Source: Prochilodus magdalenae
Taxonomy: Eukaryota; Chordata; Actinopteri; Characiformes; Prochilodontidae
Assembly (NCBI GenBank): GCA_024036415.1
Contig: JAMWET010003419.1
Span: forward strand, 373,501-437,500
Direction of reading: 5' to 3'
Length of the DNA stretch: 64,000 nucleotides
Part shown: positions 1 through 12,776 of the stretch, piece by piece
How positions within the stretch are numbered: the first letter of the stretch is position 1
Layout: every line of letters starts with the position of its first letter
Made by a program: the position numbers and the translations under genes
The notes under the pieces: generated by a model
What the model saw: the letters and a program-made list of their open reading frames with translations, nothing else
Told to the model about the DNA's origin: nothing
The model's database searches: none

Positions 1-559
1 AAATAAGGATTCTCAAATGATTGGTTTTGGTGTTTTAGTGAAAACTTTTCTGTTTGTGTATTTCCTTTTCTCTGGAAAAAAAGCTTCTCGACAGCTACAC
101 ATCCTGTACAGAAACACTTGTGGACTTTCCACATCTGAAGCAAGAGTGGAACCTGACTTTCTTTAAGAACTGTTTATCTAATGGTGACAGTTTTTGGTGG
201 TCTGCCATGTCTTGCACAAATATTGTTAAATTTTCTCTGTTTTGTATATCATTTTTGAGCTCCTGTTTTTTTCACTTATTTTTCTCTGACTTTCCATTAC
301 CTGTAGTAAGGTTTATGGACTGAAGAGTCGTAATTCAAAATTATGAGTACCAATTTCTAAGACTGGACCTTTAAAGTGTCAGAAAGGTCCCTGCAGACTT
401 TACCAAAAAAACTAAAATCATGTCTCTTACTAATTATGTGTAAATATGTCAAATATAGTATAAAATATTTAGAAATCAAATAACTAACACAAGGGGGTCT
501 CTGAATTCCATATGAATTCCATACAGTACTAAACCTCAAGAGATGGGACCAGCAAGAGC

Positions 560-583
560 GAGAGAGAGAGAGAGAGAGAGAGA
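560..583. repeat. (GA)n microsatellite
   Basis: Twelve uninterrupted GA units, inside AT-rich intron. Confidence 0.95.
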
Positions 584-2039
584 AAGGGGAAGAGACTTGA
601 AAGACATAGAGAGAAGAAAAACAGAAAAACTGTTTACTCTGCTCCATCTACACTAGAAGCTGCACTCTGCAAAAGTGAAAACGTGAGAATCAGATGGAGA
701 TGAGTGCAAGAGAACTAGGCACAAAGGCACAGTGAATTAGTCCAATCCTGCAGTGTACGAGCTTATGTAAAACACCCTCGTTACACTGGTCAATTTGCAC
801 TCGCACAAAGGCAAACTTTCCCCCCCAGACTCCTCTGACTCGCTGTATCTCACCGGCCTCGGCCTAAGAGGCTTACGCTCAAAATTTTAGGTGACCTCTG
901 CATAATAATAATACCCTTGTAGGACATTTCCCGTATATGTCCGAGCTCACAAGAGCCGTGATATCAGGTAACGACAGTTAAAAAGACTAATTGTGGAGAT
1001 TTGTTCAATGAATGGAGCTGGCTGGATGACTTTTTAGAGCACTTAATGTGGTAATACCATTCTTACATGGATGTAGAATATTACATACATATAATCCAGT
1101 TGATTATTTGGATGAACTGACATTTTATTTGAATTGCATTATTAAAACCATTTTGCAAGATTATATGAACATAGTCCCATACAAAAAGCCCACAGCAAAA
1201 GTAGCCAGTTATCCTTCCAGCAAACTAAACAACCTTAGAAACGGCAACACAACCAGCTGTGATAGGAAGCTACCCATGACCAGCGAGCATTTTGCACATA
1301 TCCAAGCTAACTTGTCTGCACTGGCTTGCGTTGGTTACATGTTTGGGTGCAGCATTAGTCCGAGTGAAGGGTTTGTGTGTAATGAGAATGTGTGTGTGGG
1401 AGGGGGTGGGGGAGAATCTGAAAGAAGCTGCTGGAGTGTGCAGGAGGGTATTGTGGCACTTGCAGGTGGATTGGGGGATAATGAGTTATGGCGATGAAGT
1501 GGAGAGGTTTAGTGCTGGCTGGATGAAGCCTTACTGTGAGGCTAATGTAAAACAAACAGCACGTGGGGCTACAGCATACACACACACTCACATGGAGTCT
1601 AATAAATGCACACCCAAATGCATGCACTCTTAAAACTGATAATATTGTCTGATATGATTTAATCTAGTTAAAATTGAGGAGAAAAATTAAATTGGTGTTA
1701 TAGTGAAAAACAAAACGATATATTAATTGGGCTATACCAACAACCAAGATGCACAATTCAGGGGGATCTGGGGTATCTGGGACCACCTAATTAACCTTCT
1801 GGGCCCCTTAAATGCCTCGAAATCAAGAAGAGGACATTACTGAACTGCTGTACCCACAAAACAGCAATCTAGCACTGCAACACTGTATGAAAATGGTCCA
1901 CCCAGTTCGCCTTTCATAGCCTACCAACTGTAACTACACCTGGGAGAGTTTAAGGTGGAAGAAGTGAACAGTTTTTCACAAACAAAAGACAAAATAAGAG
2001 ACACTACCAGACACTTGTAGGACTTTCAGAATTATCTGT

Positions 2040-2160
2040 GATTTTTCATCATGTACTGTACACAGATGTTTTTCTTTTCCTGGTTTTCTGTGAAGCTACT
2101 TTGAGACAACATTAGTTGTAAAAATCGCTTTACAAATAAAAACTGATTGACTGATTGATT
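2040..2160 (+). mobile_element. LINE-like 3' end relic
   Basis: The segment reads CTGTGAAGCTACTTTGAGAC, then AACATTAGTTGTAAAAATCG and a CTTTACAAATAAA stretch ending in a TGATTGACTGATTGATT tail. This matches the 3' terminus widely seen on teleost LINEs and the SINEs that share their tail (from memory of fish repeats). The plus-strand orientation follows from the position of the tail. The 5' boundary is unclear; related sequence may extend back to about 1735. Confidence 0.6.
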
Positions 2161-5100
2161 TATCTTATGCTGTACACTGCTGTTAGAGCAATGCGTTATT
2201 CTTTACATGTTTAGCCCTAAAATGTTTTCTTTTACAAAGAAGGTGAATACATATAATCTGCTAACTAGGGCCACTGAAACATTGACCAATAATCAGAAGT
2301 TTAAACTACTTTAAACAAAGTGTTAGATGATCACAAGCACATTCCACTGCATTCAGTATTTAGTTTCTATTGTTTTTAACAAGAGCTGTTTCAATTCAAT
2401 GTAATTCATTTATCAAATAATACCGATGAAAACACATTAGATCCTGCTGAGGTCTATAACCTTTTATTTTCTGGAAGATAAATATTGTGCATTTAGTTTT
2501 CAAACAAGATTTTTGATTTATTTTTTTTGATCACATAAACATAACTTAAAACATGAAAAATGTCAGACTCCAAAAAAAATCACTCTTTATTATTAACTAT
2601 GTATTAGTAAAACCTCTTTTAAGGAAATCAATCAGTAGGGGTAGAAAAACATACAGCAGGTGGAAATGTGGGTAAAAACTGTTGAAAGTGGCGGGCTGTG
2701 AGAACTGTTTGAAATTTTAACCCCACCTCAGCCTATAAATAAAAATCAATGATAAATCAAATATTTGGAAAAGGGCCTCCGAACCTAGCATGAGAAGTTA
2801 AGGACAACAATTTTAGGCTCTAATAAACAAGTGCACTGCACACATACAGACAAACTTACGCATGCACACTCCTTCTCTGTGTAGACATACAATCACACAC
2901 TCAGACACACACAAACGCATCACTTCATATCTCTAGAGAGATCATAACAAGCAAAGACAAGAAGGACTTGAGTGTACTAAAACAAAAAAGGCCCAGTTCA
3001 TTCACTTAAGCAGTGCTGTAAATTTATAAGCCTCCGCAAAAAAGACAATCTATCACCTGCCAGCGACATAAGCTTCTGACGTAAGTTCCCATTCAGAGTA
3101 ACAAACTACCTGCAACTGTAATATGACCCACTAAGGGAGCGCAGTCTGAGAGCTTATTGTGCCTGGTTGCTGTAGTTATTAGCCAGTGTTCTATATATAG
3201 GCAGAAGCCTGTCCTGCTTGCTCGGGGCAACCCAAAGGGGAATCACACTCGCCCAGCAGGCCTCTGTATAATGAATTATGCCACACAGGATGCTGGGATA
3301 CATTAATTACCACTATAGTGGCGCATTTTTCATATAATCCCCAACTTCCCCATACATAGCCTCAGATATCTATTACTAAACACTGTCCTGACACACGGCT
3401 ATGTACAGATGGTTATGTATTTTATGTGAAGTTTGTTCTTGCTAGCTCCTCAGTGGTGTTACAAGGTTAATACAACTAACATGTAATGGCGCACTGTGTA
3501 AACTGTATGTCTAATCATTACAGGCTTGCCTCAAACCACCTTGAGATAGTAATATGAAATAAGCTTGCTTATGTGATTTCTGACACGGTAATCTTTTTAA
3601 ATGGACAAATGGTCATGATGTTAATGAGTAGTATAAACTTCCATTAGCTACATTAGCCTACCAAAATGGGTCTGGGATGATCAACTACATTTGTGGTAAG
3701 GGAAGAACATAAAGCTGTAAGCCTGTCTGATTGCTTACATAGGCAGAAGGAGTGAACACAATGCCTGGACAGGCTACCGTTCCTCCAGTAGCTTTCCTAC
3801 TAAACATTCAGGCGACAGGGTTAGCATAGCACAGACAGTGACCCTAGCCTGAACACATCCTTCCAGCCGAATGAACGCAAAGGCCGAGGAGAAATTATAG
3901 CGACTTAACAAAACAGCCCCTGAAATCCCGTTATTAGTCTTTTTTTTGTTTCATATATTCAGTCTCCTGGCAAAAAGATTAGGCGATTTTAAAGCGGCGC
4001 GTAATCTTCTTTAACAGCTTATCAAAACTTTAATGATTTGGCTGATAAAGAGCACAAAGTTAAGTAGCCGGTTAAGAGGATAACTCCCCCAGTGCAGTCT
4101 AGTGATTAGCAGATGAGAATTGGCAAAGGCTGAAAATCTGAGGTTGCAAATCCCACTTCTGCTTCTTGTTCACTTTGAGGGGAAGAGAAAACTCCATTTC
4201 GGGGTAATCATTTCAGAAACTGATAAATGAGAGTTATCCTTCTGTCCTTTGGAATCCTCAACCCCTCCCCTCCCTGTGCACACCCCCATCTATTTACTTA
4301 TTTGTTCATGCGTCTCATAATGGAGTGCACCCATCAACACCAAATTACCAGCTAGATTCTTAAAAAGCACGGCCTTGAAATCATAATGTCAATGTGCCAT
4401 GATCTGTAAGCAGGGAGCATACATGAGCCGCCTACGTGCAACATGAGATAAATGTGTGTTGGCAGGGGGGTCATGGATATCATCCCTGATGCTTTGTTAA
4501 ATTTTGACAGCATGGTTGGGTCATACTGCCTCGCTCCCATAAAGACATTTACGCTGGGAAATATGTAAAGCAACAAGACTGGGTGTAAAATTAGAGATAC
4601 CCATAAACAAACCGGGTTCAGCATGTATATCATGCAAATCAATTCATGTTTTTTTTTCACAGTTCCATGATTCTAGTATTCTAGTAAGTAATTTTTTCCA
4701 AAAATGATGATTTTTGCATTACATAACTGTTTTTATTACTTGTATTATTGGCTTTCATTTATTTTTCCAGTGGTTGGTGGCCTTTGCAAGGTTACAGATA
4801 CATATTAAGAAGTGATATTTATTAAGACTTAAAAATAAATTCAGTGATAGCCTCTCAGCAAATTAGATTTATCAGACAATACCAGTCCTCACTTATAGCA
4901 AACGAAGTAGCAAAAGAAGTAACCCAATGTAACATACACAATGAAACATAATAGTGTGTTAATGCTAGTCTTACTTCAGATTCTTAATGTACAGAAATGT
5001 CAGTACAGATTTATATGACATTCACAACTAAAAACAGGTGAACAACTGTGAAAACCATATATGACATACGACTGCTAAAAGTGGTGCTACAGTACAACTC

Positions 5101-5260
5101 TAAAATTTGACAAACGTGTGTTTAAATATGGATGAAGGAAAAGGGATAGGGAAAGGAAGTAATTTGGATTGAGAGAGGGCGTGCAAGGTGTCATGGGGCG
5201 TTGCAGGGCGTGTGTGTGGGGTGGGGTTGTGGAATAGAGGAGATAAACCCAGGCGCTTAC

Positions 5261-5372
5261 CTTTGCTGTACACCACACAGTTGTTTTTGTTGTCTTCTGC
5301 TCCCTGCCAAGTCACATCCAACAGCCACCTGGGGCCCGAGCTCAAAACCACCGGGACCGGGGCCTTGGTCTT
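5261..5372 (-). CDS. zfpm2: zfpm2 (FOG2) coding exon 5: second part of the PR-like domain
   Basis: This exon encodes 37 codons plus one base, continuing the PR-like domain. On the minus strand the acceptor is tctctcctcctgcag before AAGACCAAGG, with a good pyrimidine tract, and the donor is AGCAAAG before gtaagc. The frame reads [20 protein letters not shown], then [17 protein letters not shown]. This matches the human FOG2 segment ([25 protein letters not shown], from memory) almost residue for residue. It starts in phase 0, exactly where exon 4 ends, and leaves in phase 1 with a G that would begin the next Gly codon. Length is 112 bp. The next coding segment, expected to begin like GQLWCTTTKAI..., was not found between 1 and 5260, so it should lie outside the window. 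The zinc fingers that bind GATA factors and CtBP are encoded further downstream and are also absent here. Confidence 0.96.
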
Positions 5373-7089
5373 CTGCAGGAGGAGAGATAACACATACACA
5401 CACACACACAATGCAAAGCATTAACTTTTATTTGGGGATGATTAAGGAGCACATTAATAAGTGTGAGATACACTCAACTTGGCATAAAGCTATATACATG
5501 AACTCTTTTTGTAACACGTGTTAAACAGTTGGAAAAGGAGCATCTCTCATGTGACTAGTAGACTCGCTACAGCTAGGGTACATTATTCAGAGTCCCACCC
5601 TGATCACAGCTTTGATTTTCAGAAGCCTTTAGACACATTTGACCCATTAACTGCAACTGTTTTCATGGTTAAGAATCAAAGTCTGTGTTTATGTTGACTC
5701 TACACCATTCGATTGAGACGTGCCCTTGGCGTGCTCTTTAGGGGTTAGTTGAAAATTAGTTGAACCCAGCTTTATAAAGTGAACTGAGGTGAAGGTGATC
5801 CCTAGCTGTTTCATGGGCAATTATAATGCCATATAACTGCCATAAAAGATACAGTTGATTGGCAAGCACATGTTTGGTGGCCTGAATTTCACTTCTGTAG
5901 TTTCGTGTAGAAGCTACAATGCTATACTAGAAGTCACACAAACCTGCTCAAAAAAAAAACATGCCCAAAGCTTCTTTCAATCCAATCAAGGGCCTTCATG
6001 AAAGCAGAATAGACAGGATGTAGTTTAGCATTTGGTTTACAAAGCTTCAACAATAGACTGATTTTTGTGTTCAGCCATTGTACACAAGCAAAATTTGGAC
6101 ACCAAAGCAAAATGTGCACAACAAACAATCTCCTGATTGACTAGATTTGGGATTAATAAAAAATGTGTGTAAATGAGATTTTTCACTGAACCATTCCTGT
6201 AAACATTATGTAGATTATCCAAAGCTTTAGTGTGAGAGTATGCGGAACAATATGGTGGAATGCAGGATGAACCAAAGTTCTAGTCTTTTATGGGGTGTCA
6301 GGGCTGAAGACTGAAGAGGCTTTTTGGGCTTTATGAGGCGTCTTTCTCAACATGCTCTCGCATGAGTCCAGCGCAGAGAATTATGGGAATTCTCTTCCCT
6401 AGTGATCCTGTATCAGATCTCCTCGATTAGCTGCCTGATCTCGGGTGCCTGGGAAAATTACAAAAGGAATGCAGATGGCTTTCAGTGAGGGGGAGGAGGC
6501 CGGCAGAGGAGCCATGGGTTTTGCGGGTGAACTTTGGGCGCATTGTCCCGCGCTTATCACACCCCCATCTCACTATTTCCTGCGAAAAACGGGCCAGGAA
6601 GAATTTAAAGAATCAGTATCTATTTCAAAGGCCGATAGAGGTTACGTTTGGTAATGCGCCGGCAAATTATTCTGAATGGGTAACGTCATTTTTCTTCTCG
6701 GGTGCCGGGTCAAAACTGGTGCTTTAAGTTATTTCTATAAATCAAAAGCAAGGAGATAGGGGGCAGGCCTATCCGAATGCCCCAAAATGGAGAAAGGGGC
6801 CAGTGTGGCTGCCGAGCTGTTGTATTTATTCTCCACGTGATTTTTATTCAATTTGTATTTTTTAAATGCCATTTTCCCCCCTTACAAAGGGCAATGGGAG
6901 CCTGAAGTATATCTTTGCTCTGTTTTTAGGGGGGTGGTGGGGGAGTAAGTTGGACTGCTGTTACAGTAGCCTATTACTGGCAGGGAAAATGTCAGTCTTT
7001 CTAGGCCATTACTTGTCAACCCCTAGGCTCTCCTTCATTAGAGTGCCGCAGAAATAGTTTAGCTAAGAGAAAATGGGTTGGAGAGCCAT

Positions 7090-7142
7090 CTCTCTGCTCT
7101 CTCTCTCTGTCTCTCTCTGTCTCTCTCTCTCTCTCTCTCTGT
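7090..7142. repeat. Imperfect (TC)n array
   Basis: CT-rich microsatellite broken by single TG interruptions. Confidence 0.9.
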
Positions 7143-10063
7143 CTTACCATAGGAGACTTTCTCTCGTAAGACACCATTACTCTCGCTCGCTTCAACTCTC
7201 CTGAGCATTCCATATGCTGCTGTGATTTGTTTGCAGGCCTCACACACCCCCTCAGCGACGCCTTATACAATGCTGCAAAGCGCATTGGTATTGTACAGTC
7301 CAAGCAGACGTCTGGAAGCTGAGCCAAGCCAAACTGAACCCAAACCAGTCCAAATACAAATACAAACATTAACCACTTAAACCTGATGGGACACATATTT
7401 GGGTCCACACAGGTTCCTTACTTGTAACTACATCATTTTAGATATACATAATATTTTAGTTCCATGGAAGCTGCTGATTACCTTGTACACTTGTAAACAA
7501 GGATTCTAGAAGGATAAAGCAATTGTGATTTCTAAGACTCTAAGTAGTAGGACCAATTAAATGCACCTCCATAATGAAGAGCCTGTTATATAAAGTAAAG
7601 CAACCTTGCTGAAAATAATTATGTGTAACAAACAAGCCTAGAATTAAAGGGCGAACACTGTAACTGTCACCCATTCAAAAACACCAGCCAAACTCAGAAA
7701 CTCCGAAAATTCCGTTTATTGTACCCCAACCTCACCTGTCCCTGCACTGGCGGTGAGACAGAAGGCACTGTTCATTTAAGTCAGCTTCTGTTACCCATCT
7801 TAAATTAATCATATAATAAAGTCTTATATCCAGGCGAACCTTCAAATCTCACAGTCCTGTCAAAGGGGCATCGGAGACGACCTGATTGTTGCCACAACTA
7901 CTATCTAAAATGAAAATCGGATTAACCCTTTCTCTGATCCCTTCCGTCTGGAGCCATTCTCTTCTCCTGAAACTGGTGCCTCTCTCTCACTCTCACCCTC
8001 TCCTTTTTTTTTAAACTCATTTTTAGTTGAATGACTGTCAGCCTATGTTTTAGTAAAGATGTGACTGCTATTTAATAAATCATTTCTGGCATTCATAGAG
8101 TAAAGATAACTCTTCATCACTTATATCAATGGATACTTTCAAAACGGTTTTCAGGTAATGACATAAAAAACATCTGTAGGTAATGAATAAAACACATAAT
8201 GGCTGTAGAAACTCATGATCATATATAATATTCAGGTATGTCACGTGAAATTGTAAGTATGATTTATCATTTAACAATTTGTACATTTAAATCTATGCTC
8301 TATATTATCAAAAATATAGATGGAAAGAAAGAATTATTGCAGATGTATGCTATAAACATTCCATCCAACAATTTTGTAAAACATTCACATAATAAGTCAA
8401 ATAATAAGCAGTTTTTATAATATTTAAAACTGAAGAGTGCATTATAGTTCAGAATTCATGACATATAAAGTTTCATGTGTGAAAAAAGACAAATATCATT
8501 GTAGTTCCAAGTTCACATTTTAGTAAATATACATAAATATATACTTGGCTAATTGATGGAGTATGCCATAACTAACTGATGATGACATAGTTTCAAAAAC
8601 TTTCTCCTTTGAATGTGCCAAGTAATTGTTATCAAGTCTGAAACTGGGGGTAAGTGGCAGGAGCAGGTTTAATAGCTAGTTGCCCTGTGTGCTGGTGGCT
8701 GGCCTGCAGGCCCTCTCCTGCTCCCTCCTTCTCTCAATGTTCTCCCTAGCCTCTCGTTTTTCATCTCGCCTCGCTCCCCTGCTTGCCGTGTAAGGGATAC
8801 AGTGAAGGAAACAGTGTAGTCAGCGGCCCAGTGATTACAAACTGATGCTCAAAATTCGCTATAAAATGAAAATCAATATTTCCACAAGTTGCTGCAACAT
8901 AAGAGATAACCTTCATTGATTTTTCCTGACTTAGGCTCGTGCGATAAAATCTAATATAAATTTTCTGCTGCTCGGATTTGGATCAGAACGGGTGGGAAGC
9001 GGGGGGCTGCCGATAAGTTCCTCTCTCACATCCGTTTAGAGCTGTTTTTTTTCTTCCCCCTTTCCTTCCCTCCTCCCCCGATCTCTCTCTACTCTTTTTT
9101 GCCCCCTTACTCTTTTCTGAGCTATTTATAATTGGCCCGGTGCGAGAAAAAACCTTCTATCAGGAATCTGCTCTAATTTTTTTTATAACTGGGAAAGCTA
9201 AAGCCAGTTCCAGATAATTTGGAAATTTCAGGGGGAATTGTGATGGGAGCTGATGGCGGTGGCACTGCAGAAGAAAAAAAAGGAGCTAACCTGTAATAGC
9301 TTGTGTGCCTAACTCTGATTAAATGTTGCCATAGATGAAAGGGCCCAGCTTTGCCGCAATAAATTAACCAATCGCACAAATCCCAAATCACTGCTAATCC
9401 GGCCTTGATACCATGATCCTCTGATCAGTTGAAGGAGGTGAGGGGAAAAGAGTGGCTGGTGACACTCTCAGCTTCCATCATTTCTAGCTCGCCCTGTAAA
9501 CAGCCAGCTAATGATAGCCCTGCTGACCGCTGCCCGTGACACCCGGGAGCCGTTTTAGCTCGGCTTTTTGCTCTCTTGCTCGCTAGAAATCAATCCCTCG
9601 AGAGGGTGGGAAAGTTTATTTCTGCCTTTTTTTTGCCCCCTTTTTCTCTCTTCCTGACTCTCTTCCAGTTGCTTTTATCTCTCAGTGTTAAGAAGTCTGT
9701 TAACCTTTTGAGTTCTGCTCCTTGAGACCAGACAGAGTAATTTAGAATTAATAGAGAATGAAGCATATATCTTTCTTTCTGTGGGCAAGTGTGAGTTGTG
9801 GTGTTCAACAACATAAAAATTCTAAAATTGAGCAAAATCAGCACCATCGGAGAAGGGGTTTTTTTTTGGTGGTGGGGGGGGCCAGGTGCCATAGTAACCA
9901 GTCCAATAAAGATTTCAGAAATTTGGGTTGGACCAATTTGGTGCGTTTGGAGGGGGAGTGGTATTTCAGTGCTGAGACAGACCATTTGCGTTTTGTGCAT
10001 CAAGAAACACTTTTTTTGGGTCATTTTTTATTTACTCTTACTTTAAATACAAATTTAGGAAAA

Positions 10064-10116
10064 TGCATATATATATATACACATTTATATACATGCATAT
10101 ATATATGTATATATTG
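10064..10116. repeat. Imperfect (AT)n array
   Basis: TA/CA-TA microsatellite with GCATAT interruptions. Confidence 0.85.
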
Positions 10117-10325
10117 GTCATATAACAGCACTGACGTCAAGCATGCAAGAGATTATTTTGGCATTCGAAATGATGAATTATTACCACAATGAATTTGAGC
10201 ATCTGACTGTAGCTGTATATAATCAAGAAGGTGAAATAGCCCATTTTAAAATGGTTAAAGATAATTACAAATAAATGAATGCATTTAAGTTTTCTAGTTT
10301 TCTTCCTCCCTTTCTCTCATGCAAA

Positions 10326-10348
10326 TACACACACACACACACACACAT
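10326..10348. repeat. (AC)n microsatellite
   Basis: About eleven AC units, followed by ATATGTGTGT. Confidence 0.95.
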
Positions 10349-12269
10349 ATGTGTGTTGACACAGGACAAATTAAGGTGAACCTTAGCCACTCTAGTGCTC
10401 ATTTTTATTTTATTATCTTGCAATATTCCTGAGATTTAAATAATATTTGTGGCATCTGCACATTACACTGCAGAGGAGAGCCTACCCACACACTCTGTTC
10501 TGGCATTCATAAATTAGGCTCAAATCAAATACCTGAAAACAAGGTGCCAATTTATAAAGATGCAGTCATTTTTAGATTGAAAAAAGATTTCTTTTCAGAT
10601 TAATTGAGATTAATATTCAAAGCCTTTGCAGAATCTTAATTGGATATCAGCAATTTGAGAAAACAGTAATCAACAATTTCTATTTTAATAATGTGCTTTA
10701 TTAAACCCTCCTACATAATACAGCTTAAGCCTTCAGACTGAGCAGCGACCAGGGAAAAAATTGGCGTTTCAGTGCATGCACGCACAACCGAAAACGAGTT
10801 CTGTTCCAGGCAGGAACATCCACTTCAGCTCCATCGTAAGTAGATGGTCAATGTCAAGCTGACATGTTTGGAGGGGAGGTGGACATGGCCGCGGTGGGGA
10901 TGTGGTGTGTAGGACAGGACTGGACCTGTCCTAAGACTCTGTTTACAACATAAAGCGCCTTTACACACCTCGATAACTCCTTCCGCAATTAGTTGTTCGC
11001 TATGATGAAACAAATTGCATGTGGTCAACTGGAAATTTCATTAAGGAAGATTTACCTCCAGCTGTCGTTATCGCTGCATATTAATATTTCCCCTGGCCTG
11101 CGGGATGGATGACTTACAGGAAAGGTTCGTAGCCCCCTGGCCCTCCCCCCCACCTCTTTCCTAGAAGAAGAAATGTCCCAGTCCTGTTACATACATGCAG
11201 AAGCAATCATAGACTGGAATGTTAAAAACATCTAAAGTAGCACGGATTTTTTTCTCCTGTCCCCTATTTACTGTTTCATATGCTAAATAAAAAAAGGCCT
11301 GTATTTCAAAATCACTATCTACCCAGGAAATATTGCCACATCTTGAGTCTGTCATCCCTTTCAGCTTCTTCCCATACATAAAATGGCAGTGGTTTCATCG
11401 TCTAAAATGAAAAGATGCCTCCTTAGTGCCTTATTTTTTTTTTAAATATTTATTTATTTATTTTGTCCCCCTGTGCTAGCATCTGCTATTGGGAAGCTAA
11501 ATAACAGAAATATGCAAAATAAAAAAAAGAAGAAGAAGGAGAAATTGCACGCTAATTCCCTTTGGAGATAGATCTTGGCGGCTGCCCTGTCATAAATCAG
11601 AGAATTTTCGATATGAAATGAGGCAAGCTGCTCTAATCATTTCTGCATTTCAAATTGGATCACTGGCTCAATCGCTTGGCTTTTAAACTGCTTGCCTAAG
11701 AGCAAATGTGAGGTGGGAGATAATGGGGGGAGAAATCTCTGCCGCGCCACGCCGTACTTAGTTTACTGCTTGAGTGAAAAAGAATGCTTTCTCTGCCTCA
11801 ACCCCCCTCCACCTCCCCGCCGCCCTCCCTTCCTCTCCCCGGCTTTCTCTTTTCAACTTTGTTAAATTGACTTTTTCTTTTGAAATCGATAAAATTGAGA
11901 ATCGCCGCACCGCCGCCAATCTTTTAAGGAACACCCATTAAGGCTCACACAAGCCATTATTTTCTGCCATTCGCAGTTGCTATAGGGACGGTGTGCTGTA
12001 TATTGATTCAGAATCACCTTTTGCAAAACACCATTCGATTGTGTGCTGATTCAGCCTGTAAAAATGATTTCTATTCTGCTAAATAAAATATTATCAGCGT
12101 TAGATGTTGACAGTGCATAGAAAGACAAGGATTAAAGTAAAGATTATTCATAATGCCAATACTATACTGATAGAAGCAATGCATTATTGTGTGTTTTCTT
12201 TAGTAAAAGATGAAAGAAATCCTGTATCTGACCTTGACCAGCTAGCTGCCTGTTCCAATTACTGGGTTA

Positions 12270-12295
12270 CAGTACTGTGCCAAAGTCAAAGACCT

Positions 12296-12331
<36 letters not shown>

Positions 12332-12776
12332 TTGCAAGACCAGGTAAGCCACCAATATTGTCACCATCAGATCTCATCTATGAGAAAGGGGAAAATAAGG
12401 CCCTGTTCTTGCTTTAGATATGAAATAATCCACAGGCGTTTCTGTCCATCCTTCCACACAGATTTCAAAGTGTGTGCAGTTGTCAAGAAGATAAAGAATG
12501 TGCAAAAACATGCAAAGAAAAAATCTGGTGTTCTCAGAACAATGGACTGATCATATCAAAACCTAGATCTCAACATGACTGAAAATGTGCCTGGGATTAT
12601 GTGGATCATGAGGAGCTGTAATAAAAAGAGTAAATACTGAAAAATTGACAATATATTCAGCAGTTGAGCCTTCTGTGTAAAAGCCTGTCAAATGTTCTGC
12701 TTTTTTTCTTAACAGCTGGTTTGACTGGAACCTGAAGAAACTAAGGGCTGATACACTACTAACCATCACAGTACTG
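12270..12776. mobile_element. Tc1/mariner-like element, short degenerate copy with terminal repeats
   Basis: The left end reads CAGTACTGTG directly after a TA at 12268-12269. The right end at 12767-12776 reads CACAGTACTG, its exact reverse complement. The element is about 507 bp, too short for an intact transposase. In the interior (about 12530-12620) the plus strand reads ...TTCTCAGAACAATGGACTGA, then DLNMTEN-like codons and GGGATTATGTGGATCATGAG. This resembles the Tc1 DLN.IE...WD catalytic region with stops and shifts. An (AT)n tract at 12299-12327 interrupts the left part. The right flank is TT rather than TA, so one copy of the target-site duplication has decayed. Confidence 0.72.

Larger units (their letters stand above)
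1..5260 (-). other. zfpm2: zfpm2 intron 5 (partial, 5' portion)
   Basis: This is non-coding sequence downstream of the exon 5 donor in transcript direction. I searched both strands for the remaining PR-domain exon and for C2H2 finger motifs and found none. Contents are a short GA array, a LINE-like 3' tail near 2.1 kb, and AT-rich unremarkable DNA. Around 3950-4100 is a stretch that looks unique, with two TGATAA-type GATA sites. The nearest downstream exon must lie before position 1. Confidence 0.8.

Noticed and set aside
1..5260. Search for the next zfpm2 exon and C2H2 zinc fingers
   Set aside because: No C..C...H...H pattern or continuation of the PR domain was seen on the minus strand.
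5188..5524. Plus-strand ORFs overlapping exon 5
   Set aside because: They are antisense shadows of the zfpm2 exon, whose minus-strand frame is the conserved one.
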